64,000 nt of DNA. Source: Hyposmocoma kahamanoa. Its lineage: Eukaryota; Arthropoda; Insecta; Lepidoptera; Cosmopterigidae. The DNA lies in assembly GCF_003589595.1 (NCBI RefSeq), contig NW_020653750.1, positions 4,901,591 to 4,965,590 of the forward strand. The letters are read 5' to 3'. Made by a program: the position numbers and the translations under genes. Positions within the stretch are counted from its first letter, which is position 1; each line of letters starts with the position of its first letter. This document shows, piece by piece, positions 26,076-36,260 of this stretch. The notes under the pieces are model-generated. The model ran no database searches. It was not told the origin of the DNA and was given only the letters and a program-made list of their open reading frames with translations.

Positions 26076-26509
26076 TATTGCCCATTTACTTTGAGCAATT
26101 TATCTATGAAGAATAATATTAACAACAAAAGAGGAAATGTAGTAAAAAAAACTCAATTGCCATATTTTTATTTTCATACTATTAACAAAAAAACGTACTC
26201 CAGAAAAAAACGGTTTCTTTTCATTGTTTTTTTTTTCACTTCAGAAAAAGAACGATTTTTTGACAACACTGGACAGTACTGAGTGAGTATTTCTTTCACT
26301 AGTAAGACTTGCAACTGTGGTCGTAGTTTGATGGTTTATGTATTAAGTTATGTTTATAGCGATAGGGCAGTTAAATTGTGCATTCTTATATTGTTTCTAT
26401 TTATGAGGATCTGTAATTGGCTCTCAGATGTTGCTATTATTGTATAAGTCAGTTTTAAGCTGTTGGTCTTTAATATTAATAAATAATGATGTTTTTACGA
26501 CCATGAACT

Positions 26510-26605
26510 ATGTTTTTGTGAAACTACCCCACTAGTTTGTTATTCGTATTGATACAAAGATCAAACAGATACAAGGAAGAATTCCTTTGATCCAATTGGA
26601 CCTTT
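26510..26605 (-). mobile_element. SINE family 1 tail, diverged
   Basis: gaaactaccccactagtttg and atacaaagatcaaac identify it; more substitutions than other copies. Confidence 0.6.
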
Positions 26606-26654
26606 GTATTGTGTCAATAATACTTTGAGAATAATAATAATAATATTTTCTTAT

Positions 26655-26935
26655 GATACCTAGCAAACGGGACGAACAAGTTGTGCGCTTGGTGGTAAGC
26701 GACACGCTTGACCATGACAGTCGCAATGCCACTAGTAGCTTTGAATCGCAAAGATCTGCGGGGCACTGCCACTACACTCTTCAACTTGAAACAGCTCCTT
26801 GTAGGAGCACAGAAGAGTTCGTCCAGGGAAGTACTGCCACCTTACCTATTTCTGCCGCCAAGCAGTAATGTCAGCATTTCACCAGCACCCTTAACCTTGA
26901 AGACCGGAACGCAGTAGCGTGGGCATTACAGTTAA
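26655..26935. mobile_element. SINE family A, two halves in opposite sense
   Basis: 26660-26775 is the 3' half in reverse, 26795-26880 the 5' half in forward sense, then a further reverse scrap. A rearranged cluster. Confidence 0.72.
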
Positions 26936-27325
26936 GTGATCGATATTTTTAATTCGAAATAATTTTCGATTCATGTAAGACGCAATTACACGTATCGCTT
27001 GAGTTTTTGCTTTTGATCATTTTGTATTCTGTTATATTGTTATTACTATTATTTTTAACTATTTAAACAAATCACTTTGTAAATTTATTAAAAAAATTCT
27101 TTTTTTTTATTGATTTCTTCGTTTTGGATTTGGAGCTTAACTAATTATTAACTAACCTAACCTAACCTAATACTAAGACTAACTTTATCATCAAATAATT
27201 GAATATTGATTCAATAAAAATTTAATTAATACAGTGAATAGCGACATCTCTCGCCACGACTGTTAGCTGTAAAGGTACTTACTGGGTGATAAATCTGCAA
27301 TAGATTTCTCATAGATGGCGCTACG

Positions 27326-27595
27326 ACTAAAAAGTCGTTGAAAGACCAAGTACAAAGACACGACGCAAGCACATAGAAGAATTCGTGAGGTCCGTTGGTT
27401 CGTTCCGTGGCTTAGTTGGTATAGCGTCTGGCACGGTATGCAAGAAGACGTCGGTTCGAATCCGACCGGATCGAAGGAATTTTTTCTGAGTGTTTTTTCT
27501 GAGTGTTCGATCTTTGTATTAATAATTATAACAAACTAGTGGAGTAATTTCACAAAAAAATATTTGAATATCAATTCAATAAAAATTTAACAAAT
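27326..27595 (+). mobile_element. SINE family 1, best full copy
   Basis: A box tggcttagttgg (27408-27419), B box ggttcgaatcc (27453-27463), a doubled ttttttctgagtgt, the body, and the end aattcaataaaaattta. About 75 bp before the A box are also shared with the copy at 1802, so the unit begins upstream of the tRNA part. A stray tail of another copy lies at 27200-27235. Confidence 0.87.
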
Positions 27596-27619
27596 GGTTA
27601 TGTTCCCCCGATATATTGG

Positions 27620-27935
27620 GTGATTTTAGTTTAATATTCCTACGCGTTCTATGAGAATCCTGTTACATTTCTTTTAGCGAAGACTGTAATAGTTTACATT
27701 GTAGAGCTAGCAAGAGTTTGGACAGTGTGCTGAGCAATCGTGATCTGAATGTTGAAATTATTCAATTTTAATGTTAATTTGCATAAGCGTACTCACACAT
27801 TTTACTTCATTTTATTTAATAATGCTGTTATGTTGTCATTGGGTTGTTTTCTTTATGTAAGTGTTTGTTGTTAAAATAATTATACTCTGTATTGTACGTT
27901 TTAATTTAGTGCTCGTGTATGATTCATCTGGAAGA
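27620..27935 (+). mobile_element. Second copy of the older LINE 3' end
   Basis: cgcgttctatgagaatcctg, then agagctagcaagagtttgga, run parallel to 28700-28870 and into the shared 3' UTR. Frames are broken. Confidence 0.7.
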
Positions 27936-27954
27936 ATATAATAGTATATTTATT

Positions 27955-28874
27955 GATACGTCTTTCTCCCATTTGTGTAAGCACAAATTACGGAAAAGAC
28001 TGAAGCAGTGTGTGGAAAAAGTACGTAAACGCGTTGAATTTGAAAACTAAACGCCATATGTTGTGAACACTGCAGCCTTATCTTATTGCTTACTGTCAGG
28101 ACGATAAATTAGACCTTAACCCCTCGAAATGTTTTCCAATGACGTTTTCACGCAAGATCAAAACTATTTTTACCTCTTATAGTTTGAAAAACCGCTGTTT
28201 AGAATGAAAGACAGTTATGAGGGATCTGGGTGTCATCCATGCCTCAAAGCTAATATCTGATGCTTATATCGATGATGTCTCCAAGGCAATAGATCTCTTG
28301 GATTCATAATGCATAACTCAGTCTGTTTCTTAAGGCTAAGAATTTCACGAATATTATATTATGCATGTGTTCGTAGTTATAATATGCTTCCCAAATTTAT
28401 TATATATTATAGTTAGAATATGCTTCCCAAATTTAGAGTCCAAGTCTATATCGACAGAATTGAACGAGTCCAAAATAAATTTATTAAATTCTTATGCTAT
28501 AAAATGAGTAAGTCTTCTAATTCATTCGACTACCCACGTTTCTGTAAGGATCTGAATCTATTACCTTTAAATATTCGCCGAAAAATCTTTGGTATTGGCG
28601 TATATTTTAAACATTATCAATGGTAATGTTGACTGCTTTGACCTACTTGGTGAAATATCACCAAGTAATAATATCACAAACGAAATATCGTTTAATGTAC
28701 CAACGCGTTCTATGAACACTATCCCGCTATTGCAGTATCCTCAGTGAGGACTAATTATAAACTAAATAGTTTTCTCTGTAGAGCTAGCAACAGCGTGGAT
28801 AGTGTGCTGGGCAATCATGACCTACATGTTGATATATTCAATTGTAATGATGAGGCGCTAAAGCGTAAACACAC
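27955..28874 (+). mobile_element. Older, degenerate LINE (coding 3' part)
   Basis: Broken frames still readable: MRDLGVIHASKLISDAYIDD near 28218, then IERVQNKFIKFLCYKMSKS (28420-28626), then RASNSVDSVLGNHD near 28790. These are typical of the RT C-terminal region of jockey-like elements. Interrupted at about 28875 by the younger LINE; its 3' UTR resumes at about 30207. Confidence 0.78.
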
Positions 28875-30206
28875 GGATATTCTATTATTACCAGTATAGA
28901 TGATAAGTATAAAACTGCAGGCATTTTTTGTGACCTAACAAAGGCGTTCGATGTAATTGAAAATGATTTATTAATTCAAAAGCTAGCTGTGTATGGCGTC
29001 AACGGAGTCGCCCATAACCTATTAAAGTCTTTTTTATCAAACAGACGGCAAACGGTTCAGGTCAGTACAAACGGTACAACAACTAGGTCAGCGGCTGGTG
29101 ACGTCACCATTGGCATCCCACAGGGATCTACCCTAGGTAATACACTATTCCTGGCATTCATCAATGATCTGCCATACTTTATATCAGGGGGTCTTGTGGT
29201 TCTATTTGCGGACGATACAACCGTTATAGTGTGTGCTAAAACCTACAACGAGTTGGAAGAAAAATTAGCCTGCACGTATGAGCAGCTGTGTGAGTGGTTC
29301 TCTGCGAATGGACTTATTATTAACGAATCGAAGTCAAACCTTATGTTGTTCTCAGGAAGAAATTCTATAACAAAGCCAATTATCACCTCCATTGTTCCAT
29401 TATGTAACACCTGTAAATTCTTGGGTTTAACGCTAGACTCAAATTTGAACTGGAAGTCACATATACAAACTCTATGTCAAAAACTTGGAAGTGCTGCATA
29501 CGCACTGAGGAAACTGCGTCCTCTTGTCTCCAATGTGGTATTGAGGCAGACGTATTATGCGTATTTTCATTCGTTGATGTCTTATGGCATCACACTGTGG
29601 GGTAATTCAACTGAGTCGATTAGGGTATTTATTCTTCAAAAACGTGCACTAAGAACAATAGTAGGCATAAAAAAGGGTCAGACCTGCAGAAACCTTTTTA
29701 AGAAATACAATATAATGACCATGTACTCACAATATATTTATGATATAATAGTTTATGCGCGTCAAAACTTGGCTACTTATGAGCGACGTACGGGCGGAGG
29801 CCGAGCGTTACGAAACGCGGGAACACTAAAATCCGTTGCCCACCGTACCGAACTTGCAACTAGAAATCCGCGGGTAATAGGTCCCCGATTCTACGAACAT
29901 CTACCCACAGACCTGAAAAGTGTTAGAAACGATGCAACGTTTTGTACCCGACTAAAAAACCTTTTATTGGATATTGAATTGTACAGTGTCGATGAGTTTC
30001 TTTTGAAACAATTTTAATTTTATTTTATTCGACAAGCAGTAGTTATACTACTTTATTTTATATTCATTATTATTATTATAATTTTATTACTGACGATCAT
30101 AGTTATCCCTTGACATTGTATTTCCAATTGTAATATTGTGACATTGATAACATGAAATAAACGATTCTATTCTATTCTATTCTATTCTATTCTATTCTAT
30201 TCTATT
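28875..30206 (+). mobile_element. 5'-truncated non-LTR retrotransposon with reverse transcriptase C-terminal half
   Basis: Open frame from about 28869 to 30017: FCDLTKAFDVIENDLL (RT motif A), GIPQGSTLGNTLF (motif B), LFADDTTVIV (catalytic motif C), then the thumb and C-terminal region. It looks like a jockey/CR1-group LINE of the kind common in Lepidoptera. The frame is intact over 380 codons, suggesting recent insertion. The 3' end is a polyadenylation-like aataaacgat followed by (TTCTA)n. It is nested in an older LINE. Confidence 0.9.
30163..30206. repeat. (TTCTA)n microsatellite at a LINE 3' end
   Basis: Seven to eight TTCTA units directly after aataaacga; the tail of the younger LINE. 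Confidence 0.9.
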
Positions 30207-30425
30207 TAATTTTATTGAAAAAATTGTGATTAGCGTAGGTATTGGGTTGTTATCTTTATGTAAGTGCATGTTGTTAAGAAATACTGTTCATTGTTCATTT
30301 GTTTAATGCTCGTGTTTGATTTGTCTGAAGCTATAAGTGGAAACCTGTAATTGGCTTTACGTTTCTTGTCCTACTTTTATTATGTAAGACGCTGGTGGTT
30401 TTTCATGAGTAAATAAATAATACTA
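30207..30425 (+). mobile_element. 3' UTR of the older LINE, beyond the nested insertion
   Basis: attgggttgttatctttatg and the following bases match the piece at 27830-27930, which follows the same C-terminal coding sequence. It ends in aataaataat. Confidence 0.65.
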
Positions 30426-30439
30426 TGAGGCGGAATTAC

Positions 30440-30890
30440 CAGTCTGTCCTTCTTCTTCTTCAAGTGCCTCTCCATTACTGAAGGTCGGGAGTCCGTTTTT
30501 TAAATCTTTCTTTGTCCAGAGTTAGCTTGAACAATTGTTCCAGTCTTGATGCCGGTCCATTCCCGGACATTACGAAGCCATGACATTTTCCTTCTTCCAA
30601 CCTTTCGCTTCCCAGCTCATCATTATGGTGTGTAATAAATAGATGATATTTGTCATGTCGCAGTACATGACTCAAAAAGACAACTTTCCGCTGCTTGATA
30701 ATTTCTTCGCCTTACGTTTAAGGACCTCGATACTCGTGACCCTGTCCGGCCAACTGGCGCTTCAAGTATATTCCTGAGGTCTCTTCTTATGGTTCACGAT
30801 TCGCATCCACAAAGAACGACTGGCCAGATGTGGCACGGTAAGAGGCTAGTGCGGAGTTTAATACAATCTGTTGGCCAATTCGTGTACAGT
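30440..30890 (-). mobile_element. LINE 3'-end fragment
   Basis: On the minus strand, EEIIKQRKVVFLSHVLRHDK, then after a frameshift MSWLRNVREWTGIKT, then LFKLTLDKERFKK and a stop. This H-V-L-R-H...W-L-R-N-x-R-E-W arrangement is the usual end of RTE/jockey-type polymerases. Several frameshifts. Confidence 0.72.
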
Positions 30891-31456
30891 CGTCGGAAAT
30901 CAGTAAAAAAGCAATAACAAATATAAATATCTCTGCTCCTCCCTTTCAATCTTATGTGTGTAACACACGCAACTCAAATATCACATCACAAGTGGTGTTA
31001 GAGTCACACATCCAACATTACAAGTTGAGGTAATTATGAGCATTGTGAGGTTGGTTTACGAGTTTATCCTGGTTCACCATGACTTCGTGGCTTTTTCGAT
31101 ATTCTCTTTGAGAAGCAAAATAAAAAGTAATAAACAGTATAAAGCGATACCTCAGACTTCACTTGTTATAAGTCGGAATGCCATTTTTTACTTTTGAAGC
31201 TTTTGAAGTCAATTTTTATTATACTTTTTGTGCATAGTAGAGGTTCCATATTTAAAAATACACAAATCACTTAGTGTTTGTTGTTTACTTTAAAACATTG
31301 AATCTGTAATATAATGAATATTAATTATCAAAACCCTCTTTAATTTTGTTGCAAATTCATTTAAAATAATAACAATCTCGCGGAAAATTTACGTAACAAA
31401 TTCGAAAGTAATTGAGGCACATGATGAATTTAAAAAAATAACTTTTCTATAATCTC

Positions 31457-31900
31457 AGTACAGAGTACTAAAAAACCGACCTCAAAAATACGTGGAATGA
31501 CATCTATTTGCCAAGTTTTATTGAAATATCCCTTAGTTCACCACTCTAGAGGACTTCACACAGGAGATAATAAAAATCGGTTCTCACTACTCAAAGTCAA
31601 ATTGAGAGAGAAAAACGACTTGAATTGGAGAATAGCAAAACCAACCATTAAAATAATTGCTCCTTAAGTAAAAACTAAGCGCTATTTATAAAAATGAATG
31701 TTCATGCGTGATCAACCATCCTTAGAGGTGGATGATTTTCTTCAAAATGAAATGGGGCTACTATGGAGGTACTCGCTTTCCAACAAAAAACGAATCATGA
31801 AAATCAGTTCACAAATACCGGAGTTATCGCGTAACATACATACAAAAAAAACATACAGTCGAATTGAGAACGTCCTCCTTTTTTTGAAGTCGATTAAAAA
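31457..31900 (+). mobile_element. TIR element with AACCGAC ends, copy 2 (longer)
   Basis: agtacagagtactaaaaaac to tttgaagtcgattaaaaa; about 170 bp longer inside than copy 1. Confidence 0.75.
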
Positions 31901-32019
31901 TAGAACACTCGTCGCCGCTTACCGCTAATTAAAGCATTTAATTATGACGTAGCTTCTTATATTGTTGTAGAGTGCAAAGAGCCAGAGGTTTGTAATATTT
32001 TGACACAAGATGGCGTTTT

Positions 32020-32394
32020 AAGGCCTGTTCAGATATACGCGTCATTCGATACCACTGTGGATAAATAAATCCGACGCGGCATTCGCACTGACATGCTATG
32101 TGGATATGGCTACCGCTATGGGTAGCGAAATCCATTTTTTTACCTTTTATTATTATTATGTCAGCTAATCTTGACTAACTGACTTGCGGGCTGTGCGGAG
32201 ATATGAATTTGCCATTGCTCCCGCGTCATGCGGCGAAAATTGTGCTGCCTACCTGTACCTGTACTGGGAGGTATGGCGCGGTATTCCGGTTCCGCTCTAG
32301 CCGCGGAATTTCACAGAAGTATCCGGCGGGAAACCGCGCAGTGTTTTTCGCTACACACAGAGGTAACTAAATCGTTTATATCTGAACAGGCCTT
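32020..32394. mobile_element. MITE with AGGCCTGTTCAGATATA ends
   Basis: Perfect 17-bp inverted ends, with TTA on each side as a possible 3-bp duplication, the PIF/Harbinger pattern. No transposase inside. Confidence 0.72.
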
Positions 32395-32522
32395 TATTGA
32401 GATAGAAGCTAAATCCATGGATATAGTATGTGAAATATTATCGATCTAAAATAAATAATAATGATAATAAGAATATATAACAACAACAGCTATAAGCAAA
32501 GAAAATAGTATATTTTTATCGA

Positions 32523-32606
32523 GGGACTAAAATAAGCCAATATATATCCGAGGTGGTTAGAGTGGTGTGTATTACTTCGAGGTTTTATATTGGCTTTTAG
32601 TCTCGA
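32523..32606. repeat. Small hairpin repeat
   Basis: gactaaaataagccaatata mirrors tatattggcttttagtc; the loop holds two ccgagg-like motifs. Confidence 0.6.
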
Positions 32607-33579
32607 GGTGAAACCTTTACTTTTCACTTTGATTGCCAGAAACAGAAAATATTTAAATCATTTTCGCTCTGTAAAAAAATTACGAGCCAAAATTTTGAAG
32701 CATCCACGGTATTTTTTTCCAACCAGACACAGATACTCGTACAACAAACGCATTAACGCGGAAAAATAATATGGCGCCACCGTCTATGCGGAAAAGACAC
32801 GGAACTCAAACCAACCGGACTACTGGCTGTTTGATTTTGTTCACTCGAAATAAATTAAAAAATTTGGTATTTTTACTCCCTAAGGATTAAAGGATACACT
32901 TTACTCCGACTACGTATTGACATACAGAAGTATGTATATCTCTAAGAATAGAGACGAGAAGAGAAAAACATATTTCTGACCTAGTTGGAACAGTTACAAT
33001 AATATATCACACTACATTATCGCTACGTAATCTGAAACCCACACTTTGAGAAACACACCTTGTGTGTACCCTATTTACAGTCCCTTTCTGTGACTTACTG
33101 TCTTAATTATAAATACAGTTTCACAAGTGTTTCCGAGGCCTGCTTGTGACCCATTTTGCTAGGTGCATTGCCTTTAATGTTCGAAGATATCTCTTTTAAT
33201 ATAGACGTTTTTTTGTGTGACAGCAATGACCTTACGGCAAACAAATAAAAAACGAAATCAAGATCTAAAAGGAGCGATAAAAAGTACGCCTTTTGTATAT
33301 TTTTTACGTTGTAGCGAGTGATGACAAGACTGAAAACCACGGTTTCTTTTTATCATCACCTTAAATATTATGGCTATTTAATCTACGTAGAATATATAAA
33401 AATTAAATGTTATAAAAGGCCAGATTTCATCAAATTCTAATAAAAATAGTCCCCATGAGAAAAATTTCAGTGTTCAATCAATCGTTCTTTAATCGCTTAA
33501 GCTCTTCGTCAAAATCATGAAATAGTATTGATTGCTGAAATTCAACTTTTCTTCACTTTGAGTTTGGTAAATATAATAT

Positions 33580-33797
33580 CAGTACAGCGCACTAAAAAAA
33601 CCGATTACAAAAGTCATCTTCCCCTAGTATGCCACTCTTAGAAGTGGAATATTTTCTTTCAATTTAAATAGGACCACTGATGACGACTCTTTCCAACAAA
33701 AAAATAATCATCAAAATCGGTTTACAAATGCCTAATGAGTTATCGCCTAACATACATATAAAAAACCTCCTCCTTTTTTCGAAGTTGGTTAAAAAGG
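33580..33797 (+). mobile_element. TIR element with AACCGAC ends, copy 3
   Basis: agtacagcgcactaaaaaaa to ttcgaagttggttaaaaa. Shares caaaatcggtttacaaatgc with the other copies. Confidence 0.72.
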
Positions 33798-33884
33798 GTA
33801 CAAGTCATCTGTGTTTATATGCTGTTAAAATGTTCCTTTAATTGCAGTACTTGGTTTTTTTCTTTGTTTTCCATTTTTTTTATA

Positions 33885-34142
33885 CAATACCAAGTGACGG
33901 CACGAACAAGTCGTGCGCCTGGTGGTAAGCGACATGTCCATAACAGATGCAGTGCCACTCAGTCTTTTAAATTACAAACATCTGAGGAGCACTGTTACTA
34001 CGTCACCCTGCAGTCACTCTGAGACTAAAGTTGACAAGACCCATGTGCCTGTAATTTCACCAGCACCACATTATGTTAGGCGGCAGAAATAGGTAACGTG
34101 GCAAAACTTCCCTGCACGAACTCTTTCACAAGGAGCTCTACT
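33885..34142 (-). mobile_element. SINE family A copy
   Basis: ccaagtgacggcacgaacaa to cactgcacgaactctttcac analogue; several small deletions. Confidence 0.85.
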
Positions 34143-34303
34143 GCTACTAATTATATTCCCTTCATTTATTTCCTTATTGCATAGTGTTGTAATCTTCGTA
34201 TGTTTATTTATTTATTATGAATTATTTCATTTTTCTACAAAAGTATTTAAGTGATCTGATTATTATATATTATTATCTTATACATTCTTATACTGCATGT
34301 AAA

Positions 34304-34915
34304 GGGTCTTTCAACAAGAACTTTGTTTTCTAAAACAAAATAAAACAAAAAATTTAGATGAAGATGATTCAAATTTTTATTGTATTACAAAGAGAAAAGT
34401 TCGGCAATTATGAATGAAAAATGATATCTGGCAAATGTCCACCACGACCACGCTGACAGAAGTCGATTCTTTCATCAAAATTTTTAATCACTTTTTGGCA
34501 AAATGTCGGGTCTATTTCGGCTATCGCATCACGGATTTTGAGTTTTAAGGCTGTAGTCGATTCGATTGGCTCCGTATAGACTCTGTCCTTAAGATAGCCC
34601 CACAAAAAATAATCCAGTGGTGTTAAATCACACGATCTGGCTGGCCATTTAACAGCTGAATTTCGGGAAATTACGCGATCAGCAAATTTGGTTTGCAATA
34701 AATTGATCGTCTCATTGGCTGTGTAACATGTGGCACCGTCTTGTTGAAACCACATGTCAGTGATATCCATGTCATCAATGCTAGGCCAAAATTGAGTTGT
34801 TAACATCTCGCGATAGCGTGATCCATTCACCGTTACCGCATTTCCAGCCGAATTTTCGAAAAAAAAAACAGCCCAATGCCAACGGCACAAGTCACATTGC
34901 CACCGAAACAATGAA
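34304..34915 (-). mobile_element. Mariner-type transposase relic, DD41D, left half of a palindrome
   Basis: The minus strand reads MWFQQDGATCYTANETINLL, then SCDLTPLDYFLWGYLKDRVY and ends PDIIFHS. Spacing between the two catalytic Asp (QQD and PLD) is 41, matching the rosa-like DD41D group. The outer end AAGGGTCTTTCAA is preceded by TA. The N-terminal half is missing. Confidence 0.82.
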
Positions 34916-34955
34916 TTAATTTATTGCAAACCAAATTTCCCGATAATTTCACGAA

Positions 34956-35320
34956 ATTCAGCCGTTAAGTAGCCAGCTCGATCATATGATTTAACACCGC
35001 TGGATTATTTTTTATGGGGTTATGTTAAAGACAGAGTCTATACGGAGCCAATCGAATTGATTGCAGCCTTAAAACTCACAATTTTTGAAGTGATTAACCA
35101 AATAAACCCACCACTTTCTCAAAAAGTGATTAAAAACTTTATGGAAAGAATCGACATCTGTAACTGTGGTCGTGGTGGATATTTATCAGATATCATTTTT
35201 CATTAATAATTGCCAAACCTTACTTTTATTAATACAATAAAAATTTGAATCATTGTCATCTAAATTTATTGTTTTATTTTGATTTACAAAACAAAGTTCT
35301 TATTGAAAAACCCTTTATTT
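34956..35320 (+). mobile_element. Same DD41D mariner, second 3' half in opposite orientation
   Basis: The plus strand carries LTPLDYFLWGYVKDRVYTEP to the C-terminus and the same 3' end, finishing in CCCTTTA. The two 3' halves therefore point outward from a shared centre. Confidence 0.82.
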
Positions 35321-36084
35321 ATTATTACTATTATTACATTATATATTATTATTATTTATACGAGTACATTTAGTTTTTAATTTATTAGCGCATTTATTTA
35401 AAACACTTTCATTACAAGATATTCTCTAGTCCCACTCCTCTTTCCAACTCTTCATTTCAATAAAAAAATAAGGTTGCCTGGGAGAAATTGATACTTAGCA
35501 ATAAGGTGGCCTGTTGTACATTAGTTTACTCTGTGGTACTTACATTATTGTCATTGTATTTTTTAACGTGCAATAACGAATATTTCATTAATTCATTCAT
35601 ACAATTTCATTCCACAGACACGTTATTACGTTTATTGATTGATTATTTACGACACGTTGACTAAGAATGTTAAAATTTGTATGTGACTAATATATAAAAA
35701 GTCATGGCTCCGACAATTAGCATTTTTTTTTTCATAAAGCGCATACACACGTACACACAATACATTTCCATGTCACATTAATATTAGTACGTATATACGA
35801 TATTATCATAGCGTATGACTGTTCTATCTCATTACTGTAAGAGTTAGTTGAAAGTTGAGAGTACACGGCGCCAAATTTTGGAGAACCTTAGGAAAGTTTG
35901 AATCACTGCAAGAACGCCCAAGAGACTTCAAATGGGTACATTAAGCGACTGCACGCAAATTCAGACGATTGCCTTGAATGTTCCATTTCCGCTGACTTTC
36001 TATTGTGAGCTTTAGCATGGTGTCCAAAGTGTATAAAGATAACATTAGGAGAGTTGAATAAGATGTAATGCTAGATAATAACGA

Positions 36085-36090
36085 TTTATT
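36085..36090 (-). promoter_or_regulatory. Candidate poly(A) signal of the ABCB gene
   Basis: AATAAA on the minus strand, about 80 nt 3' of the stop codon; the first perfect hexamer after the stop. A short 3' UTR is inferred. Confidence 0.6.
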
Positions 36091-36171
36091 GCGTCACGTA
36101 GTACGGCACAGTTTACACATAAAATTATCCGTTAGGCGAAGATTTTTCTATAGCGATGGTAAGGATGTTCT

Positions 36172-36260
36172 TCAGGACACCCTTTGTTGTTTACACATTT
36201 GCCAGTATATGCCATTTTGCTGAAGTAACTCATAATGTGTTCCGTGCTCCACAATCCGCC
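36172..36260 (-). CDS. ABCB exon 26 (last exon, stop codon)
   Basis: [20 protein letters not shown], then QMCKQQRVS and TGA. This is the usual C-terminus of an ABCB NBD2. The acceptor is ttttcag. A SINE (about 36268-36570) ends only a few bases upstream of this acceptor, so most of the nearby intron 3' end is repeat-derived. Confidence 0.95.

Larger units (their letters stand above)
26076..27199. other. Intergenic DNA, repeats only
   Basis: SINE pieces plus a possible weak third copy of the older LINE 3' UTR near 26380-26490. 27155-27172 has three CCTAA units. Confidence 0.45.
30891..36084. other. Region downstream of the ABCB gene, transposon-rich
   Basis: Apart from the MITEs, TIR elements, SINE and mariner relic listed, 32610-33570 and 35325-36080 show no gene. 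Confidence 0.55.

Noticed and set aside
27155..27172. CCTAA repeats like the insect telomere motif
   Set aside because: Only three units, far from any sign of a chromosome end; chance or a minor interstitial trace.
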